Source of the DNA: an uncultured Gammaproteobacteria bacterium
Lineage (GTDB): Bacteria; Pseudomonadota; Gammaproteobacteria; Steroidobacterales; XN24
Length of the DNA: 64,000 nt
Reading direction: 5' to 3'
Assembly (NCBI GenBank): GCA_947259915.1
Contig: CAMYOC010000053.1
Coordinates: forward strand, 92,057 to 156,056
Of this stretch, positions 52,300 to 61,936 are shown in pieces. A model generated the notes under the pieces. It searched no databases. It had not been told where the DNA came from and saw only the letters and a list, made by a program, of their open reading frames with translations. Every line of letters starts with the position of its first letter. The stretch's first letter is position 1. The position numbers and the translations under genes were made by a program.

Positions 52300-52704
52300 T
52301 CAGGCTCCCATCGCATCGCCGTCGTGCATGTGACGCTTGACCCGCGCCAACAGCTCTCGCGGATTATAGGGCTTGCCAACGTAGTCGTTGGCTCCTGCCT
52401 CCAGGCCACGCACGACGTCCCGTTCCATGGTGCGCGCGGAAAGAACGACGACCGGCACGTCGCGCCATTTCTTGTCCCCGCGGATCTGACTCAGGATCTC
52501 GAAACCGTCCCGGTAGGGCAGCACCAGATCGAGCAGCACCACGTCGACAGGCTTTGATGCAGCGATAAAGTCGGCGGCCTCGCGTCCGTCGGTGCAGCTG
52601 GTCACACGGAAGCCCTCCCGCTCGAGCATAAACTCGAGCAGATAAATCACGTGCTCATTGTCTTCGACAATCAGCGCCGTCGGTCGCTTGCGAGACTTCT
52701 TCAT
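52300..52704 (-). CDS. Stand-alone response regulator receiver protein
   Basis: A 134-residue CheY-like protein: acidic pair E14/D15, phospho-acceptor D59 (VVLLDLVLP), Ser89 and Lys111 (VGKPYNPRE) are all present, so it should be phosphorylated normally. There is no output domain; signalling would be by protein contact. It is the first gene of the operon with the YaiO-like, HEAT, GT2 and DUF3142 genes, which suggests post-translational control of the polymer synthase. No histidine kinase is encoded in the window. Confidence 0.92.
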   Translation of the reverse strand: MKKSRKRPTALIVEDNEHVIYLLEFMLEREGFRVTSCTDGREAADFIAASKPVDVVLLDLVLPYRDGFEILSQIRGDKKWRDVPVVVLSARTMERDVVRGLEAGANDYVGKPYNPRELLARVKRHMHDGDAMGA

Positions 52705-52974
52705 CCAGATACCGGTCCATGGTCCTAATCAGGTTGCGGCCACGAACGCATCAGCGTGCATGACCGCGTGAGCAAATATCCGCGCTTATGTCACATGGAT
52801 GAAGGGCACGTGTCTCAATTCTCTTATGGGCATGCGCGGCGTGTGACCGGCGTCACGGAATTCCGGCGCCAAAACGTGAAGCGGTCCACAGTCCCCGGGT
52901 GGCATCGATCCGGGCGTCGCGCACCGTGCGCGACCGGTATACTTGCGTCGGGATCGCATCGCCGGGAGCAAGTC

Positions 52975-53535
52975 ATGATGACCTGGATCTTTCTCATCCT
53001 GGCCGGGCTGGCTGTCGCCGGCATCGTGATCTTCAATCGCCTGGTCGAGTACAGGAATCAGACGCTGGCGGGGTGGAGCGACATCGACGTCCAGCTCACC
53101 CGCCGCCACGATCTGGTGCCGCAGCTGGTGAAGGCAGTGCAAGCCTATGCTGGCTATGAGCGCGCGACGCTCGAGGCGGTAACGGAACTGCGCGCGCGCA
53201 GCGAGGCAGCCCATCACCTGACCGATAAGGCGCGTCTTGAGGATCAGATGGTCGTGGGCATCCATCGTCTGGTGGCGCTGGCGGAAGACTATCCGGATCT
53301 GCAGGCGGATGAGAACTTCCTCCAGCTGCAGCAAGAGCTGAGCGCGATCGAGGACCATCTGCAATACGCGCGGCGTTTCTACAACGGCGCGGTGCGTATC
53401 TATAACACGCGCCTCGAGTCCGTCCCTGATCTGATCGTCGCGCGGGCATTTGGTTTTCAGCCGCGTGAGTTCTTCGCCGCCGATGACGATGAGATCCGCG
53501 CCGCGCCGCGGATTGAACTGGGAGCAGATCGCTGA
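52975..53535 (+). CDS. lemA: LemA family protein
   Basis: A 186-residue protein with an N-terminal membrane helix ([18 protein letters not shown]), then the LemA helical bundle ([51 protein letters not shown]). LemA proteins project a long helical domain outside the membrane; their role is unknown. ATG 52975 has GGGAG upstream. Its stop overlaps the next gene by one base (TGATG), the usual lemA-DUF2207 pairing. Confidence 0.92.
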   Translation: MMTWIFLILAGLAVAGIVIFNRLVEYRNQTLAGWSDIDVQLTRRHDLVPQLVKAVQAYAGYERATLEAVTELRARSEAAHHLTDKARLEDQMVVGIHRLVALAEDYPDLQADENFLQLQQELSAIEDHLQYARRFYNGAVRIYNTRLESVPDLIVARAFGFQPREFFAADDDEIRAAPRIELGADR

Positions 53536-55250
53536 TGAGCGGACACAGAGCGCGGCATCCAGCCCTGCGCTGGATCGTCCTTGTCTCATGCCTGCTCGTG
53601 TCCGGCGTGCTCCCCGCGTCGGAACGCATCCTCGCTTATCACAGCGACATCCTTATCGCCGAGGACGGCAGCATGACCGTGGCCGAGCAGATCCGGGTGC
53701 GGGCGGAAGGACGACAGGTCCGCCGTGGCATCTACCGCGATTTCCCGACGGACTATCGCGACCGCTTCGGCAACCACTACAAGGTCGCATTCGAGGTCCT
53801 GTCGGTGACCCGGGATGGCAGCCCCGAGCCCTGGCATAGCGAAGGACGGGTCAACGGCGTCCGTGTCTACGCAGGTGATCCCGACAGCGGATTGAGCCCC
53901 GGTACCTACGACTATGAGATCCGCTATCGGACGAATCGACAGCTCGGTTTTTTTGACGATCATGATGAACTGTACTGGAACGTCACCGGTAACGGCTGGG
54001 CTTTCGCCATCGATCAGGCCAGCGCCCGCGTCGAGTTGCCATCCGCGGTGCCACCTGGCCAGGTGCGGATCGTCGGCTACACCGGTGCGACGGGCAGCAC
54101 CGCGCGCAATGCAGAAGGCGGCACGGCCGAGGGCGCTGTCTGGATCGAGACCACCGCCGCGCTGGGTCCAGGGGAGGGTCTGACCCTCGTGGCCAGCTGG
54201 CCCAAGGGCTTCGTCCGCGAACCGACTCGTGGAGATCGAATCGGATTTTTGTTGGCCGACAATGCAGCGCTGCTGTTGTCGCTGGTCGGGTTCGGCGCGG
54301 CGCTTGCCTACCTGCTGGCGGTGTGGAGGCGCTATGGTCGTGATCCCCGGCCCGGCGTGGTGTTCCCCCATTACGAGCCGCCCCAGGGATTCTCGCCGGC
54401 CTCGGCCCGCTACGTGCGGCGCATGGCCTACGATAGCGGCGCTTTTACCGCTGCGCTCATCAACCTGGCGGTCAAGGGCTATGTGCAGATCGAACAGGAT
54501 GGTGACGACTACCTGCTGCGCCAAAACGACGACACTGCCGCGCTGGCGCCCGGAGAGAAAGCGCTGTTGTCGCGACTGTTCGAGGCGGGTCCGTTGGTCG
54601 AGCTCGAACGCAGCAATCATCAGACTATCGCCGCGGCGCGCAAGGCCCACCGGCGCGCCTTGCGGCTCAACTATCAGCGGCTCTATTTCGTGACCAATTC
54701 GCCGCTGCTGCTGCCGTCACTGATCGTGTTGATATTGCTCGCTGGCGGTCTTTTTCTCAGCGCGGCGATGACGCCGTTGGCGTTGCTTGTGATCCTCATC
54801 GGGTTGGCCGCTCATGGGTTGTTCTATTATCTGCTGCGTGCGCCGACGCCGCCCGGCCGGCGCCTGCTCGATCGTCTCGAAGGCTTCAGGTTGTACCTGG
54901 ATGTGGCCGAGAAGGATGATCTGAATCTGCGCCATCCGCCGGAAAAGACGCCGGCCTTGTTCGAGCGCTACCTGCCTTATGCCTACGCCCTCGGCGTGGA
55001 GCAGTCATGGGCCAGTCAATTCGAGGATGTGTTTGCGCGCATCGCGGCCGAACCCGGCGCCGCATATCGCCCGGTCTGGTTCCGCGGTGACTTCGATCCC
55101 GGCCGCATCGATCGCTTTACCGGCACTGTGGGCAGCTCTCTCAGTTCTGCCATTTCGTCGGCGGCCACGCCGCCGGGCTCAAACTCGGGTGGTGGCGGCG
55201 GCGGTTTCTCCGGCGGCGGTGGCGGGGGAGGGGGCGGAGGCGGCTGGTGA
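53535..55250 (+). CDS. DUF2207 membrane protein with Gly-rich tail
   Basis: A 571-residue protein with a signal peptide, an N-terminal extracytoplasmic DUF2207 domain ([45 protein letters not shown]), a first membrane helix at about residue 235-255, two more around 390-435, and a C-terminal tail of nearly pure glycine ending in GGGW. The tail (DNA 55186-55247) is typical of the family. It is always near lemA. Role unknown; proposed involvement in envelope processes is unproven. Confidence 0.92.
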   Translation: MSGHRARHPALRWIVLVSCLLVSGVLPASERILAYHSDILIAEDGSMTVAEQIRVRAEGRQVRRGIYRDFPTDYRDRFGNHYKVAFEVLSVTRDGSPEPWHSEGRVNGVRVYAGDPDSGLSPGTYDYEIRYRTNRQLGFFDDHDELYWNVTGNGWAFAIDQASARVELPSAVPPGQVRIVGYTGATGSTARNAEGGTAEGAVWIETTAALGPGEGLTLVASWPKGFVREPTRGDRIGFLLADNAALLLSLVGFGAALAYLLAVWRRYGRDPRPGVVFPHYEPPQGFSPASARYVRRMAYDSGAFTAALINLAVKGYVQIEQDGDDYLLRQNDDTAALAPGEKALLSRLFEAGPLVELERSNHQTIAAARKAHRRALRLNYQRLYFVTNSPLLLPSLIVLILLAGGLFLSAAMTPLALLVILIGLAAHGLFYYLLRAPTPPGRRLLDRLEGFRLYLDVAEKDDLNLRHPPEKTPALFERYLPYAYALGVEQSWASQFEDVFARIAAEPGAAYRPVWFRGDFDPGRIDRFTGTVGSSLSSAISSAATPPGSNSGGGGGGFSGGGGGGGGGGGW

Positions 55251-55416
55251 GCCGATACTGTGCGTGTCAGCCCGCAGGCGACCCGCACATGCGGCCGTCA
55301 GGCCTGCAGCATGCCGGGCACGCGCGTTTTGAGCGGGATACCTACCAGTCCGGCGTGCTGATGTGGCTGGCGGCCGGTGTCTGATCGATGCGCCGGCAAC
55401 CGGGATGACCGTCGTG

Positions 55417-56328
55417 TCATGCGGCCAGCGCTTTTTGTAGCGTCTTGCGCTCTTCGTTCACTTCGTCCATCAGACGGGTCATCATCTCCAGCGTGAGCTT
55501 CATCCGATGGGCAGCGGCCAGCTCTGGCGCCTCGGCGATCTTGCCCTCGTGCAGACACACGGCGACGGTCAATACATCGCAGAGATCGGGGTTGCCGATG
55601 CCGATTCGATCCAGCTCGCGGTAGTGGGCCACGGCTTCGACGGTACTCTCGGACAGCTCCCAGTTCTCGGCGATAGCCGTGCCGATGGAACAGTTCCAGT
55701 CCCGGATCACCGAATTCAGGGTCTCGCGGCTCAGATTGCCTTCTTCCCAATCCACCATACGGCTCAAAATATAGACTGTGCCGACGTTGTGGATCATGCC
55801 TGCCATCAGCGCTTCGTCGGGCTGACCGACATTGGTCTCCCGAGCGACGACAAAGGCCAGCGCCGCGACATCGGTGCTGATCTCCCATTGCGCGATCAGC
55901 TGATCCGCGACCGGCCGCAGATTCTCCTGACGCTGCATCTGGCCTAGCGCATAGGTCCAGCAGGTGTTGCGGACCAGTTCGAAACCGAGCCGGTTGATCG
56001 CCGGTGTCACCTCGGTGAGAGCCTTGCCGGTCCGGTTGTATTGGACGGAGTTCGCCATCCGCAACAGACGCGCCGCCAGACCGGGCTCGGCGCTAAGCGT
56101 CTTGCCCAGCGACTGCAGGCTGCACTCCGGATCATTCATCATCTTGCGGATCCGCATCGCGATATCCGGCAGATAGGGAAGCTCGATGGTGCCGCCGGAT
56201 AATTCACCGGCCAGCAATTCCACAAAGCGGAATGCTTCGGCGGAGGCATCCGCGGTAGCTTCTTCAGTCTTGGCGGCCGCGGACGCGGCGTCGTCTTCGA
56301 GGGTCAATTCGAATGGCGTTTCGCTCAC
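55417..56328 (-). CDS. HDOD domain protein
   Basis: A 303-residue cytosolic protein with an acidic disordered start and an HDOD domain (about residues 45-245): LPYLPDIAMRIRKMMNDPECSLQSLGKTLSAEPGLAARLLRMANS and MAGMIHNVGTVYILSRM. HDOD is related to HD phosphohydrolases but lacks full metal ligands, and family members act as regulators in signalling. No output domain is attached. GTG start with AGGAAGAG upstream. Monocistronic; convergent with DUF2207 and divergent from proB. Confidence 0.88.
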   Translation of the reverse strand: MSETPFELTLEDDAASAAAKTEEATADASAEAFRFVELLAGELSGGTIELPYLPDIAMRIRKMMNDPECSLQSLGKTLSAEPGLAARLLRMANSVQYNRTGKALTEVTPAINRLGFELVRNTCWTYALGQMQRQENLRPVADQLIAQWEISTDVAALAFVVARETNVGQPDEALMAGMIHNVGTVYILSRMVDWEEGNLSRETLNSVIRDWNCSIGTAIAENWELSESTVEAVAHYRELDRIGIGNPDLCDVLTVAVCLHEGKIAEAPELAAAHRMKLTLEMMTRLMDEVNEERKTLQKALAA

Positions 56329-56462
56329 GATTCTCTTCCTGAGTGGCTGGGGACGATCCTTCTGAGGTCCTTATCGGCCGGTGCCGGGCGGACCTTTAGC
56401 CCTCGGAGTGTTTGCCGGGTCTGTACAACGCCGGCCAAAAAATCCATGCTCGAAAGGCAGCC

Positions 56463-57632
56463 ATGAACGCGACTGAAGACAAGCCCCTGCCCGAGCCCGC
56501 CAACGCGATCCAGCGTCTGCGCGACGCCCGGCGTGTGGTGGTCAAAATCGGCTCCGCCCTGCTGGTGGAGCGGGCCAGCGGGCGCGTAGACGCGGATTGG
56601 TTCCGCGCCCTGGTCGAGGATCTGGTGACCTTGCGGGCCCGGGGTCAGCAGCTGCTGCTGGTGTGCTCGGGTGCGATCGCGCTGGGGCGCCGTCATCTTG
56701 GGCTGGGCAGCGGTGCGCTGCGTCTGGACGAGAGTCAGGCCGCGGCGGCGGCCGGGCAGATCCGGCTGGCTCACGCTTGGCAGGAGGCCCTGGGCGAGCA
56801 TGAGATTCCGGTGGCGCAGGTGTTGCTGACCCTGTCCGACACCGAGCAGCGCAAGCGTTATCTCAACGCCCGCGGCACGCTGCAGAAGCTGCTCGGCCTT
56901 GGCGCCGTGCCGGTGATCAACGAGAACGATACCGTGGCCACGGAAGAGATCCGTTATGGCGACAACGATCGTCTGGCCGCACGCGTGGCGCAGATGGTCA
57001 GCGCGGACTGTCTGGTGCTGTTGTCCGACGTCGATGGGCTCTACGACGCGGATCCGGTGCGTAATCCGCAGGCCAGGCTGATCGCCGAAGTACACGAACT
57101 CGATGACCGCATCCAGGCCATGGCCGGCGAGTCCGCAACCGATACCGGCTCAGGTGGCATGATCACCAAGCTGGCGGCCGCACGCATCGCGCTCGGCGCC
57201 GGCTGTCATATGGTCATCGCCAACGGACGGCGCCCGCGGCCCCTGCAGGCGCTGGAGCAAGGCGCAGCCTGTACCTGGTTTGTGGCCGGGGACTCGCCGG
57301 CTGGCGTGCGCAAGCAGTGGATCGCGGGCAGTCTGAGGCCCCGTGGAGCGGTGCACGTGGATGCGGGTGCCGCTGCCGCCCTGGACGCCGGCAAGAGCCT
57401 GCTGCCGGCCGGTGTGGTGCGGGTCGAAGGCCAGTTCGAGCGTGGCGACGCGATCGCGATCTACGGTCCCGGCGAGGCAGAACTGGCACACGGTCTGAGC
57501 GCCTACGGCGCGGCCGAGGCCGGGCGTATCGCCGGACGCCGCAGTGCAGACATCGCCAGCGTGCTCGGCTACCGTGGGCCTGACGAACTGGTCCATCGCA
57601 ACGACCTGGCAATGATCCGGAGGAAAGCATGA
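56463..57632 (+). CDS. proB: Glutamate 5-kinase
   Basis: A 389-residue enzyme that phosphorylates glutamate, the first step of proline synthesis. Amino-acid kinase domain motifs: [48 protein letters not shown] and [10 protein letters not shown], with [15 protein letters not shown] before a C-terminal PUA domain ([19 protein letters not shown]). ATG 56463 has AAAGG upstream. It overlaps proA by 4 bp (ATGA). Proline can serve as osmolyte, consistent with a saline habitat. Confidence 0.97.
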   Translation: MNATEDKPLPEPANAIQRLRDARRVVVKIGSALLVERASGRVDADWFRALVEDLVTLRARGQQLLLVCSGAIALGRRHLGLGSGALRLDESQAAAAAGQIRLAHAWQEALGEHEIPVAQVLLTLSDTEQRKRYLNARGTLQKLLGLGAVPVINENDTVATEEIRYGDNDRLAARVAQMVSADCLVLLSDVDGLYDADPVRNPQARLIAEVHELDDRIQAMAGESATDTGSGGMITKLAAARIALGAGCHMVIANGRRPRPLQALEQGAACTWFVAGDSPAGVRKQWIAGSLRPRGAVHVDAGAAAALDAGKSLLPAGVVRVEGQFERGDAIAIYGPGEAELAHGLSAYGAAEAGRIAGRRSADIASVLGYRGPDELVHRNDLAMIRRKA

Positions 57633-58921
57633 CGACGCAGGCGCGAGCCGCCGCAGAAAGCGGTATCGCGGCGACCATGGACGCCATCGGTGTGGCTGCT
57701 CGCGAAGCGGCCGTGGTGCTGGCGCATACGCCCAGCGAGCAAAAGGATGCAGCGCTGCGGCATATGGCCGAGGGCCTGCGCGAGAGCGCCGGGCAGATCC
57801 TGACGGCCAACGCCCGCGATATGCAGGGGGCGGATGAGCGGGGGCTGAGCGACGCGATGCTCGATCGGCTGCGGCTCGATGAGGCCCGCATCGAGGGCAT
57901 GGCCGGCGCGCTGGAAGCCATCGTCGGGTTGGCCGACCCGGTGGGCCGCGTGATGCAGGCATGGACCCGACCCAATGGTCTGCAGATCCAGCGGGTGGCC
58001 GTCCCGCTGGGTGTCATCGGCATCATCTACGAGAGCCGCCCCAACGTCACCGCGGACGCCGGTGCCTTGTGTCTGAAGTCCGGCAACGCGGTGATCCTGC
58101 GCGGTGGCTCCGAGAGCTTCTATTCGAGTCGCGCCATACATGCAGCGCTGGCCGCGGCACTTGAGACGGCCGGCCTTCCGGCCACCGCGATCCAGATGGT
58201 GCCCACCACCGATCGGGCGGCGGTCGGTTATCTGCTGGGATCCATGACCGAATATGTGGATGTGGTGGTGCCGCGCGGCGGGAAGAATCTCATCGCGCGG
58301 GTTCAGCGTGATGCGCGGGTCCCGGTGATCGGCCATCTGGAGGGTCTGTGTCACGTCTATGTGGACGCGGCTGCCGATCCGCAGATGGCCAGCGAGATCG
58401 TGATCAACGCGAAGCTGCGCCGCACAGGTATCTGCGGCGCTGCCGAGACCCTGCTGGTGGACCTGGCGGCCCGGGATACCCATCTGCCTCTGCTGGTCGA
58501 AGCGTTGCTCGCGGCCGGCTGCGAACTGCGCGGAGACGAGACGGCCTGCAGCGTCGACCCCCGGGTGAATCCCGCCAGCGAGGCTGACTGGCGCACGGAG
58601 TATCTGGATGCGGTGATGGCGGTGCGGTGCGTGGACGGGGTCGCCGGGGCACTGGCCCATATCGCGGCCTACGGGTCCGGCCACACCGACGCTATCGTGA
58701 CCGACGACCCGGCAGCCGCCGAGCGTTTCCTGACCCGGGTCGATTCTGCCATCGTGTTACATAACGCCTCGACACAATTTGCCGATGGCGGCGAATTCGG
58801 CATGGGCGCCGAGATCGGTATCTCTACCGGCCGCATCCATGCCCGCGGACCGGTCGGCGTAGAGCAGCTGACCAGCTACAAGTATTGTGTCCGCGGTAGC
58901 GGCCAGGTGCGCGCGCCATAA
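57629..58921 (+). CDS. proA: Glutamate-5-semialdehyde dehydrogenase (gamma-glutamyl phosphate reductase)
   Basis: A 430-residue aldehyde-dehydrogenase-fold enzyme that reduces glutamyl 5-phosphate with NADPH. Family segments include [54 protein letters not shown], and the catalytic Cys in [18 protein letters not shown]-terminal [27 protein letters not shown] is diagnostic. Coupled to proB by a 4-bp overlap. Confidence 0.97.
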   Translation: MTTQARAAAESGIAATMDAIGVAAREAAVVLAHTPSEQKDAALRHMAEGLRESAGQILTANARDMQGADERGLSDAMLDRLRLDEARIEGMAGALEAIVGLADPVGRVMQAWTRPNGLQIQRVAVPLGVIGIIYESRPNVTADAGALCLKSGNAVILRGGSESFYSSRAIHAALAAALETAGLPATAIQMVPTTDRAAVGYLLGSMTEYVDVVVPRGGKNLIARVQRDARVPVIGHLEGLCHVYVDAAADPQMASEIVINAKLRRTGICGAAETLLVDLAARDTHLPLLVEALLAAGCELRGDETACSVDPRVNPASEADWRTEYLDAVMAVRCVDGVAGALAHIAAYGSGHTDAIVTDDPAAAERFLTRVDSAIVLHNASTQFADGGEFGMGAEIGISTGRIHARGPVGVEQLTSYKYCVRGSGQVRAP

Positions 58922-59063
58922 CGACGATCCGACGGCAGACGCGTTGCCGCCGCTGGCGACAGGACAGCAGATCTTTCGGGTTATGCGGACAGAAGCCGCC
59001 CTGGGCCACAGGTATACTTGAGCCCGCAAATCCGATCCCGCCCTGGCGAAATAGAACAGATAC

Positions 59064-59459
59064 ATGCCCAAACCCATCCTGGTTTCCCTCGACGTGGACG
59101 CCGACCCGCCGGTGACGGTCAACGAGCCGAACTACGTCGTAAAGAAACGCAGATGCCGTCGCATCGTGTGGAAAAGAGATCCGGATTCCCCGCAGGATTT
59201 CCGCTTCCGCTATCTGAGCATCGATGGCGGCGGCAGCATGTTCGTCAGTCCGAAGGTAAGGAAGAAGTCTATCGAGATTACCGATCGCGCCCAATTCACC
59301 GTGACTGAGTCCGTCTACTGGTACACCCTGACGGTGGAACATGAAGGCGTGACCTATACGTCCGGGCTTGCCAGCGGCCCGGGACCGGCCACGCCGGGCA
59401 AAAAGAAACGCAAGGGCGAGGTCGTCCTCGGGGCCCGCCCGGTGATCCGCAATCGCTAG
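59064..59459 (+). CDS. Hypothetical beta-rich small protein
   Basis: A 131-residue soluble protein without signal peptide or known domain. The sequence is beta-strand-rich with basic patches (VKKRRCRRIVWKRD) and ends in a disordered KKKRKG-containing tail. Aromatic residues (ESVYWYTLTVEHEG) and short alternating strands suggest a small Ig-like or OB-like fold, but that is a guess. It lies 142 bp after proA; whether it shares that transcript is unclear. No ribosome-binding site stands out. Confidence 0.6.
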   Translation: MPKPILVSLDVDADPPVTVNEPNYVVKKRRCRRIVWKRDPDSPQDFRFRYLSIDGGGSMFVSPKVRKKSIEITDRAQFTVTESVYWYTLTVEHEGVTYTSGLASGPGPATPGKKKRKGEVVLGARPVIRNR

Positions 59460-59632
59460 GGTTGCGGAATCAGCCACCGCCGGGACTCACCAGAACAGCG
59501 AATGCAGCGGATCGCGCCGGTTTGTCGCGTTGTGACCATCCACGCAATCTCTCAGAATGGGTGCATGCCACGTTTATCAACACCGGTCGTAAGCTCCGCC
59601 AATGATCGGCAAATCCGCAACATGCTCTTGCC

Positions 59633-60241
59633 ATGACGCGGTTGGTAAACAAGCCTTTTTCCCAGGCCTGCGAAAACAACAAGGCGCCGATCCTGGCGGT
59701 GCTCGAACAGCATCTGGTGGGTATCTCGGCGCTGCTCGAGATCGGCAGCGGCACCGGTCAGCATGCCGCGTTCTTCGCCGCACGTATGCCCCATCTGGTC
59801 TGGCAGGCATCGGACCGGAGCCATCATCTGGCCGGAATCCGTATCTGGCAGCAGGAGGCGGCTCTGCCAAATCTACCGCCGCCGCTGGAACTGGACGTCA
59901 ATGACTGGCCATGGCCGGTCGACAAGACCGGGGCCGTGTTCTCGGCCAACACTGCCCACATCATGAGCTGGCCGGAGGTAGAGCGTCTTATCGCCGGGGT
60001 CGGGCGCGTGTTGCTGCCCGAAGGCCGGTTCCTGCTCTACGGGCCGTTCCGTTATGACGGCAGACACACAAGCGACAGCAATGCGTGCTTCGACCAGATG
60101 TTGCATGAGCGGGATCCGGACAGCGGCGTACGCGACGTCGAGTCGCTGATGCTGCACGCGGATCGGGCCGGACTGGAGATCCTGGCTGACCATCCGATGC
60201 CGGCCAACAACCGGACGCTGGTCTGGCGTCGGCGGCCTTGA
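59633..60241 (+). CDS. DUF938 SAM-dependent methyltransferase-like protein
   Basis: A 202-residue protein of the DUF938 family. It starts with NKPFSQACENNKAPIL, typical of the family, then the SAM-binding loop LEIGSGTGQHAAFFA and LDVNDWPW, FSANTAHIMSW and LYGPFRYDGRHTSDSNACFD. The fold is a class I methyltransferase; the methyl acceptor is unknown. The ATG at 59633 lacks a clear ribosome-binding site. Confidence 0.9.
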   Translation: MTRLVNKPFSQACENNKAPILAVLEQHLVGISALLEIGSGTGQHAAFFAARMPHLVWQASDRSHHLAGIRIWQQEAALPNLPPPLELDVNDWPWPVDKTGAVFSANTAHIMSWPEVERLIAGVGRVLLPEGRFLLYGPFRYDGRHTSDSNACFDQMLHERDPDSGVRDVESLMLHADRAGLEILADHPMPANNRTLVWRRRP

Positions 60242-60368
60242 TGGATCGGCGTCGGCGGCCCGACCGGACCGGCTATATTGCGGAAAACGGGGCTTGCCGA
60301 CTCATGGGTCGGGGCAGGATGATAGCCGTCCGGGGTGCCATCCGGCGCCCTCTCAGCGGAGCGAATCC

Positions 60369-60875
60369 ATGCAGCTATCCATGTACCAGGCCTCGGTTCC
60401 GGTGTTCATCCGGATGCTCGGTAATCTGATCGATATCCTGGAGAAGGGCGATTCCCATGCGCTGGAACGCAATATCGATCCCGCCGTGTTGCTCAACGCG
60501 CGTCTGTTCCCGGACATGTTCCCGCTCACCAGGCAGGTGCAGATCGCCTGCGATATCCCCAGGCGCGGTGCTGCCAGGTTGGCCGGACTACAACCGCCGG
60601 ACACCGCGGATGATGAGACCGGTTTCGCGGCGCTCATCGATCGCGTACGTGGGACCATCGAGTACCTGAACGGACTTGATCCGGAGGCTTTTTACGACAG
60701 CGAGAAACGCCAGGTCACGCTGAAAGTCGGGGGCCGCGAGGCGCATTTCACCGGTATGCTATTCCTGCTCAACTTCGTGCTACCGAATCTCTATTTCCAT
60801 ATCGCTACTACGTACAACATCCTGCGCCACAACGGCGTGGAGCTGGGCAAGCGGGATTTCCTCGGCGAGGATTGA
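60369..60875 (+). CDS. DUF1993 family protein
   Basis: A 168-residue helical protein of DUF1993, which has a DinB-like four-helix bundle. It opens SMYQASVPVFIRMLGNLIDIL and has ARLFPDMFPLTRQVQIACD and PNLYFHIATTYNILRHNGVELGKRDFLG, all family hallmarks. Function is unknown; DinB-like relatives include metal-dependent thiol transferases. ATG 60369 has GGAG eight bases upstream. Confidence 0.9.
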   Translation: MQLSMYQASVPVFIRMLGNLIDILEKGDSHALERNIDPAVLLNARLFPDMFPLTRQVQIACDIPRRGAARLAGLQPPDTADDETGFAALIDRVRGTIEYLNGLDPEAFYDSEKRQVTLKVGGREAHFTGMLFLLNFVLPNLYFHIATTYNILRHNGVELGKRDFLGED

Positions 60876-60908
60876 GCGTCGCCGATTCGGTGCGGTAGCG
60901 CAGGTGCC

Positions 60909-61880
60909 TCAGACGGCGCTGAGATGCCGGGCCGGCGCCGCGGGGGCGCCTTTCGATTTGCCCGGTATGCCATAGGCTTCGGGCGTCTCGGCCTGTTTGG
61001 CGTCCCATAGGGTGCCGAACCGGGTCACGTGGGCGTCTGGATCCTCCCCGAACAGCCGCATGCCCAAGGGCATGGCCGCCGCCTGGAGTTCCGCACGGCG
61101 CCAGCGGATGAGGCCAAACAGGGAACGCAATGTCTGCGGGTCGCCAAAGCGATCCGGCTCGTCCAGCAGGATGGCCTGGAGCACGGCCAGATCATGCTCT
61201 TCGCCAAGATAATCGGTCAGGCGATGACATTCCTTCTCGCGCGGCCCGAGCATTGCCGGCCAGATCGGACCCAGCAGCTTCATGTGATAACGATGATATT
61301 TGGCCCGCTTGCGCCAGTCATGCAGCAGTTCGGTCGTCGCGATCTGTCGCGCCTCCTGCATGCGCCCGTGGGCGCGTCCGTAGGTCTTGCCCAGGCCACC
61401 GGCTACGGCAGCAAATCCGTCGCTCTCCAGGCTCCAGTCTCCGACTCGCCAGTGGGCCGCGTAGAGTGAATGGCGCGCCTCGATCAGGCGGTCGTCCAGC
61501 TTTACCGCGCCGACGATCTGCAGCCGGCGTTGCTCCAGATTCTGCCGCACCGGGGCGAAGACGTTGGGCTGGATCAGACCGGCGAAGCGCTTGGTGATCG
61601 CGTCCAGGCACTCGATGCTGGCGGTGGCGTCACGGGTGTGGCTTAGCGAGCGACCCAGATCCCGAAACCAGGCGTTCTCTGCGCGGTATTCGGGGAACGT
61701 TGGGCGCACCAGCCTTATCAGGGCGCGGACCAGCTTGCAGCGCCGCCGGACGTCGTGGACCGCCTCGTGGACGTCGTGCCGGGCCTGAAGGATGTCCTTG
61801 ATCGCGCCTTCGATCTGATCCCGCGCCACCCGGACCAACTCATGATTGAGGGGTTTATCCGGGTTAAGGCGATAGCTCAT
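60909..61880 (-). CDS. CHAD domain protein
   Basis: A 323-residue all-helical protein with a CHAD domain (conserved histidine alpha-helical domain). Conserved His and basic residues face a pore: HDVHEAVHDVRRRCKLVRALIRLVRP, LLHDWRKRAKYHRYHMKLL and LGEEHDLAVL. CHAD proteins bind polyphosphate. No triphosphate tunnel enzyme (CYTH) domain is attached here. ATG 61880 begins at MSYRLNP, where family similarity starts. It is divergent from the hydrolase gene at 61937. Confidence 0.9.
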   Translation of the reverse strand: MSYRLNPDKPLNHELVRVARDQIEGAIKDILQARHDVHEAVHDVRRRCKLVRALIRLVRPTFPEYRAENAWFRDLGRSLSHTRDATASIECLDAITKRFAGLIQPNVFAPVRQNLEQRRLQIVGAVKLDDRLIEARHSLYAAHWRVGDWSLESDGFAAVAGGLGKTYGRAHGRMQEARQIATTELLHDWRKRAKYHRYHMKLLGPIWPAMLGPREKECHRLTDYLGEEHDLAVLQAILLDEPDRFGDPQTLRSLFGLIRWRRAELQAAAMPLGMRLFGEDPDAHVTRFGTLWDAKQAETPEAYGIPGKSKGAPAAPARHLSAV

Positions 61881-61936
61881 GTCCAATCCAGCAAATGACG
61901 CGCGGCCGATTAGTCTAACCCGAAGCCGGGCGTCAA

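Noticed and set aside
53586..54650. 354-codon open frame opposite the DUF2207 gene
   Set aside because: Antisense to a recognised lemA-DUF2207 pair, with no ribosome-binding site or family similarity.
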